64,000 nt of DNA, taken from positions 788,692 through 852,691 of the forward strand of contig NZ_CP104395.1 of NCBI RefSeq assembly GCF_029207735.1, given 5' to 3'. This stretch comes from Candidatus Nanohalococcus occultus (GTDB taxonomy: Archaea; Nanohalarchaeota; Nanosalinia; Nanosalinales; Nanosalinaceae). Below the pieces are notes generated by a model, which made no database searches, was not told the DNA's origin, and was given only the letters and a program-made list of their open reading frames with translations. Every line of letters begins with the position of its first letter. Within the stretch, counting starts at the first letter, position 1. Shown piece after piece: positions 62,062 through 64,000 of this stretch. Both the position numbers and the translations under genes were made by a program.

Positions 62062-63267
62062 ATGATCCTAGACTTTTTCCGGCTATCCGTCAACAGTCTG
62101 AGGCATCGGAAGAGACGCTCTTGGCTCACCATAATAGGAACTCTGATAGGAATAATGGCCGTTGTATCACTTGTCTCGATCGGTCAAGGCCTGGAATCAT
62201 CTATTTCCTCGGAGCTAGAGGAGCTGGGCGGTCGGAACGTATTCATCTCTAGCGGCGGAGGTATCGGCGGAAGATTCTCCGATACTACTTTCGAACTCAC
62301 AGAGAATGATATACAAGCCATTGATCGCGTACCGGAGATTGAAAACAGCATAGGAACTATTTCAGGCAGCGTGGCCGCAGACTACCGGCGAGAAACTGAG
62401 TATATCTCTGTAACCGGCGTTCCAACCGGACAAAAAGCAGATCTAGTTCGAGAAATATCAGGACTGGAGATAAAAGAAGGCCGTTACATCAGACAGGCAG
62501 ATGAAAGCGCAGTAATTGTAGAAACCGATCTAGCAGAAGATGCCTTCGAAGAAGAGCTGTTTTTACGTTCAAAAATAGATATAGATCAAGATTACAGCAT
62601 AGTAGGGACCTACACTGTATCAGGCGGCTTTCAAGGCATAAACGGATTTGTGATGCCAATTGATCAGGCAAGAAAAGTATTAGATAAGGAAAACGAGTAC
62701 GACCTCATAATAGCCCAGACACAAGACGGCGTTAGACCGGAGGAAGCTGCTGACGAAATTAGAGAGGCGTTAAGAAACGAAAGAGATGTTGAAGAAGGCT
62801 CGGAGGATTTCCAAGTCAGAACAGCAGAAGACATACTGAGATCTTTCAGAAACCAGCTAAACATCGTACGCGGAGTTTTGCTAGGTATAGGAAGCATATC
62901 GCTCCTGGTAGGCGGAATCGGAATAATGAATACCATGTACACCGCCGTCACCGAGCGGACGCGTGAAATCGGAGTTATGAAAGCTATAGGAGCCACACAG
63001 CGACAGATACTAGCGTTGTTTATGATAGAATCCGGCATAGTCGGTATGATAGGAGGCATTGCCGGAGCCACAGTCGGAATCGGTATAAGCTATATAGCAG
63101 GCATACTGATCGAACAGAGTGTGTCTATACCGTTTTCACCCTATGTTTCAGTTGAGCTAGTAGTTGGATCCGTCGGATTCTCCTTTATTATCGGCGTCAT
63201 CTCAGGAGTTCTGCCGGCACGGAAAGCATCGAAGAAAGAACCTGTGGAGGCGCTGCGTTTCGAATGA
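62062..63267 (+). CDS. MacB-like ABC transporter permease (first)
   Basis: 401 residues with the MacB/FtsX layout: one N-terminal helix after LRHRKRRSWLTIIGTLIGIMAVV, a large extracellular MacB_PCD domain (about 45-265), then three C-terminal helices (IVRGVLLGIGSISLLVGGIGIMNTM; GVMKAIGATQRQI; the ending ARKASKKEPVEALRFE). It begins 1 base after the adaptor gene and ends in an ATGA overlap with a second permease. Confidence 0.93.
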   Translation: MILDFFRLSVNSLRHRKRRSWLTIIGTLIGIMAVVSLVSIGQGLESSISSELEELGGRNVFISSGGGIGGRFSDTTFELTENDIQAIDRVPEIENSIGTISGSVAADYRRETEYISVTGVPTGQKADLVREISGLEIKEGRYIRQADESAVIVETDLAEDAFEEELFLRSKIDIDQDYSIVGTYTVSGGFQGINGFVMPIDQARKVLDKENEYDLIIAQTQDGVRPEEAADEIREALRNERDVEEGSEDFQVRTAEDILRSFRNQLNIVRGVLLGIGSISLLVGGIGIMNTMYTAVTERTREIGVMKAIGATQRQILALFMIESGIVGMIGGIAGATVGIGISYIAGILIEQSVSIPFSPYVSVELVVGSVGFSFIIGVISGVLPARKASKKEPVEALRFE

Positions 63268-64000
63268 TAGGAGACCTATTCGGCATCGCATTCCGGAATA
63301 TAAGCCACAGGAAACGCAGATCATGGCTGACAGTAGTAGGCGTGTTCATAGGTATAGCCGCAGTCGTAGGGCTGGTTTCACTCGGCCAAGGACTCCAGAA
63401 CTCCGTTGAATCCGAGTTCGAGCAGATAGGAAGCGACAAACTGTTCATAAACCCCGCAGGAAGTGCGACCTCGTACTCAGGAAGAAAGCTTAATGAAGAC
63501 GATTTAGCTGCCGTAGACTCCTCTAAAACTGTTGAAACAGCAACAGGGCTTATATTCGCGACAACGACCGGCGAATACAACGATCGGCAGGAGTTCGTAA
63601 CGGTTCTAGGCGTACCTGGAGATATAGAAAAACAGAAGCTGGTGAAAGAAAGCTGGGCGCTTGAAATAGACTCCGGGAGAGACATAGAATCTACTGATAG
63701 CGCGAACATAGTTCTTGGCAGCAGCGTAGCTCAGAGACATTTCGGCTCGGAAATCGGCTTGAGGGAAAACATAGAGGTGAATGGCAAAGATTTCCGAGTT
63801 GTTGGAACCTACAAGCCTTCGGGAGATCCAAGCATAGACCAGTCAGTTACACTTCCTTTCAACGCAGCCGCAGAGCTTATAGATCGGGAAGACGGCCAGT
63901 ACGACTGGATTCTTGTCCGGATACAGGACGGGACGACCCCGGAAGAAGCCAAGGTGGACGTTGAAAGAGCATTAAGAAGAGAACGTGGACTTGAGGAAGG
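63264..64000 (+). CDS. MacB-like ABC transporter permease (second, truncated by window end)
   Basis: ATG 63264 overlaps the first permease stop. The visible 245 residues (MIGDLFGIAFRNISHRKRRSWLTVVGVFIG..., then a MacB_PCD-like domain) parallel the first permease. Two different permeases would form a heterodimer with the shared ATPase. The three C-terminal helices lie beyond the window. Confidence 0.9.
   Translation, partial: MIGDLFGIAFRNISHRKRRSWLTVVGVFIGIAAVVGLVSLGQGLQNSVESEFEQIGSDKLFINPAGSATSYSGRKLNEDDLAAVDSSKTVETATGLIFATTTGEYNDRQEFVTVLGVPGDIEKQKLVKESWALEIDSGRDIESTDSANIVLGSSVAQRHFGSEIGLRENIEVNGKDFRVVGTYKPSGDPSIDQSVTLPFNAAAELIDREDGQYDWILVRIQDGTTPEEAKVDVERALRRERGLEE

Overview
The window looks like a chromosome segment of a small halophilic DPANN archaeon, most likely a Nanohaloarchaeota lineage. 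The evidence is archaeal-type information genes (SecY, an EMC3/DUF106-like insertase, Cbf5-type TruB, eL18, Rpo3, Rpo10, deoxyhypusine synthase, Rqc2), very acidic proteins throughout, intron-bearing tRNA genes, TATA-box promoters with short leaders, and tight gene packing. Taxonomy is inferred from gene style only; no database was searched.

Layout. 0-4 kb: end of a ribosomal operon (uL15, secY, EMC3-like, truB, a degenerate DHH protein). 4-10.4 kb: tRNA-Ser, a CBS protein plus CPA2 antiporter pair, two tRNA-Gln, coiled-coil proteins, a histidine phosphatase, a decayed trmI and a parvulin followed by copies of its own 3' end. 10.6-12.6 kb: rps13-rps4-rps11-rpo3. 13-22.5 kb: tRNA-Leu, aspS, smc-scpA-scpB, rqc2. 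22.5-26.2 kb: tRNA-Leu with a D-loop insertion, rpl18e-rpl13-rps9-rpo10, ZIP transporter, HIT protein. 26-29 kb: a 968-residue coiled-coil protein. 29.8-32.9 kb: a four-gene operon resembling citryl-CoA synthetase plus citryl-CoA lyase. 33-35.7 kb: cobalamin adenosyltransferase, lipoate ligase, tRNA-Leu, PEBP protein. 35.7-38 kb: a C/D box sRNA, tRNA-His, and an AT-richer strip with an integrase remnant and a calcium-repeat surface protein. 38-40.3 kb: secreted and membrane proteins. 40.4-46.9 kb: 16S and 23S rRNA genes separated by three protein genes and an antisense tRNA-Ala. 47-50 kb: Sec61beta, intron-containing tRNA-Arg, arginase family, argS. 50-56.4 kb: a type IV pilus-like operon. 56.7-64 kb: tRNA-Phe, deoxyhypusine synthase, aldo/keto reductase, DUF502 protein, and a MacB-like ABC exporter operon running off the end.

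The most unusual signal is a recurrent non-coding architecture. Downstream of tRNA-Ser, tRNA-Glu, tRNA-Leu(GAG) and (twice) the parvulin gene, a perfect hairpin that begins GAA and ends TTC lies directly before an extra copy of the 3' end of the gene just passed, 65-78 bp further on. Two tRNA-Leu genes also carry, about 54 bp upstream, a copy of their own 5' end followed by a hairpin with a shared loop sequence. These may be scars of very small elements that target gene ends, products of template switching, or functional tRNA-mimic RNAs.

Other points of interest are the citrate-cleavage operon, a short-armed SMC, a trmI pseudogene that has lost its catalytic domain, decoupled rRNA genes with a separate 23S promoter, a C/D sRNA with 11-nt complementarity to the 23S rRNA in this window, and two tiny ORFs that carry the Shine-Dalgarno sequence of the next gene. 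No CRISPR array, intact transposase or 5S rRNA gene was seen.
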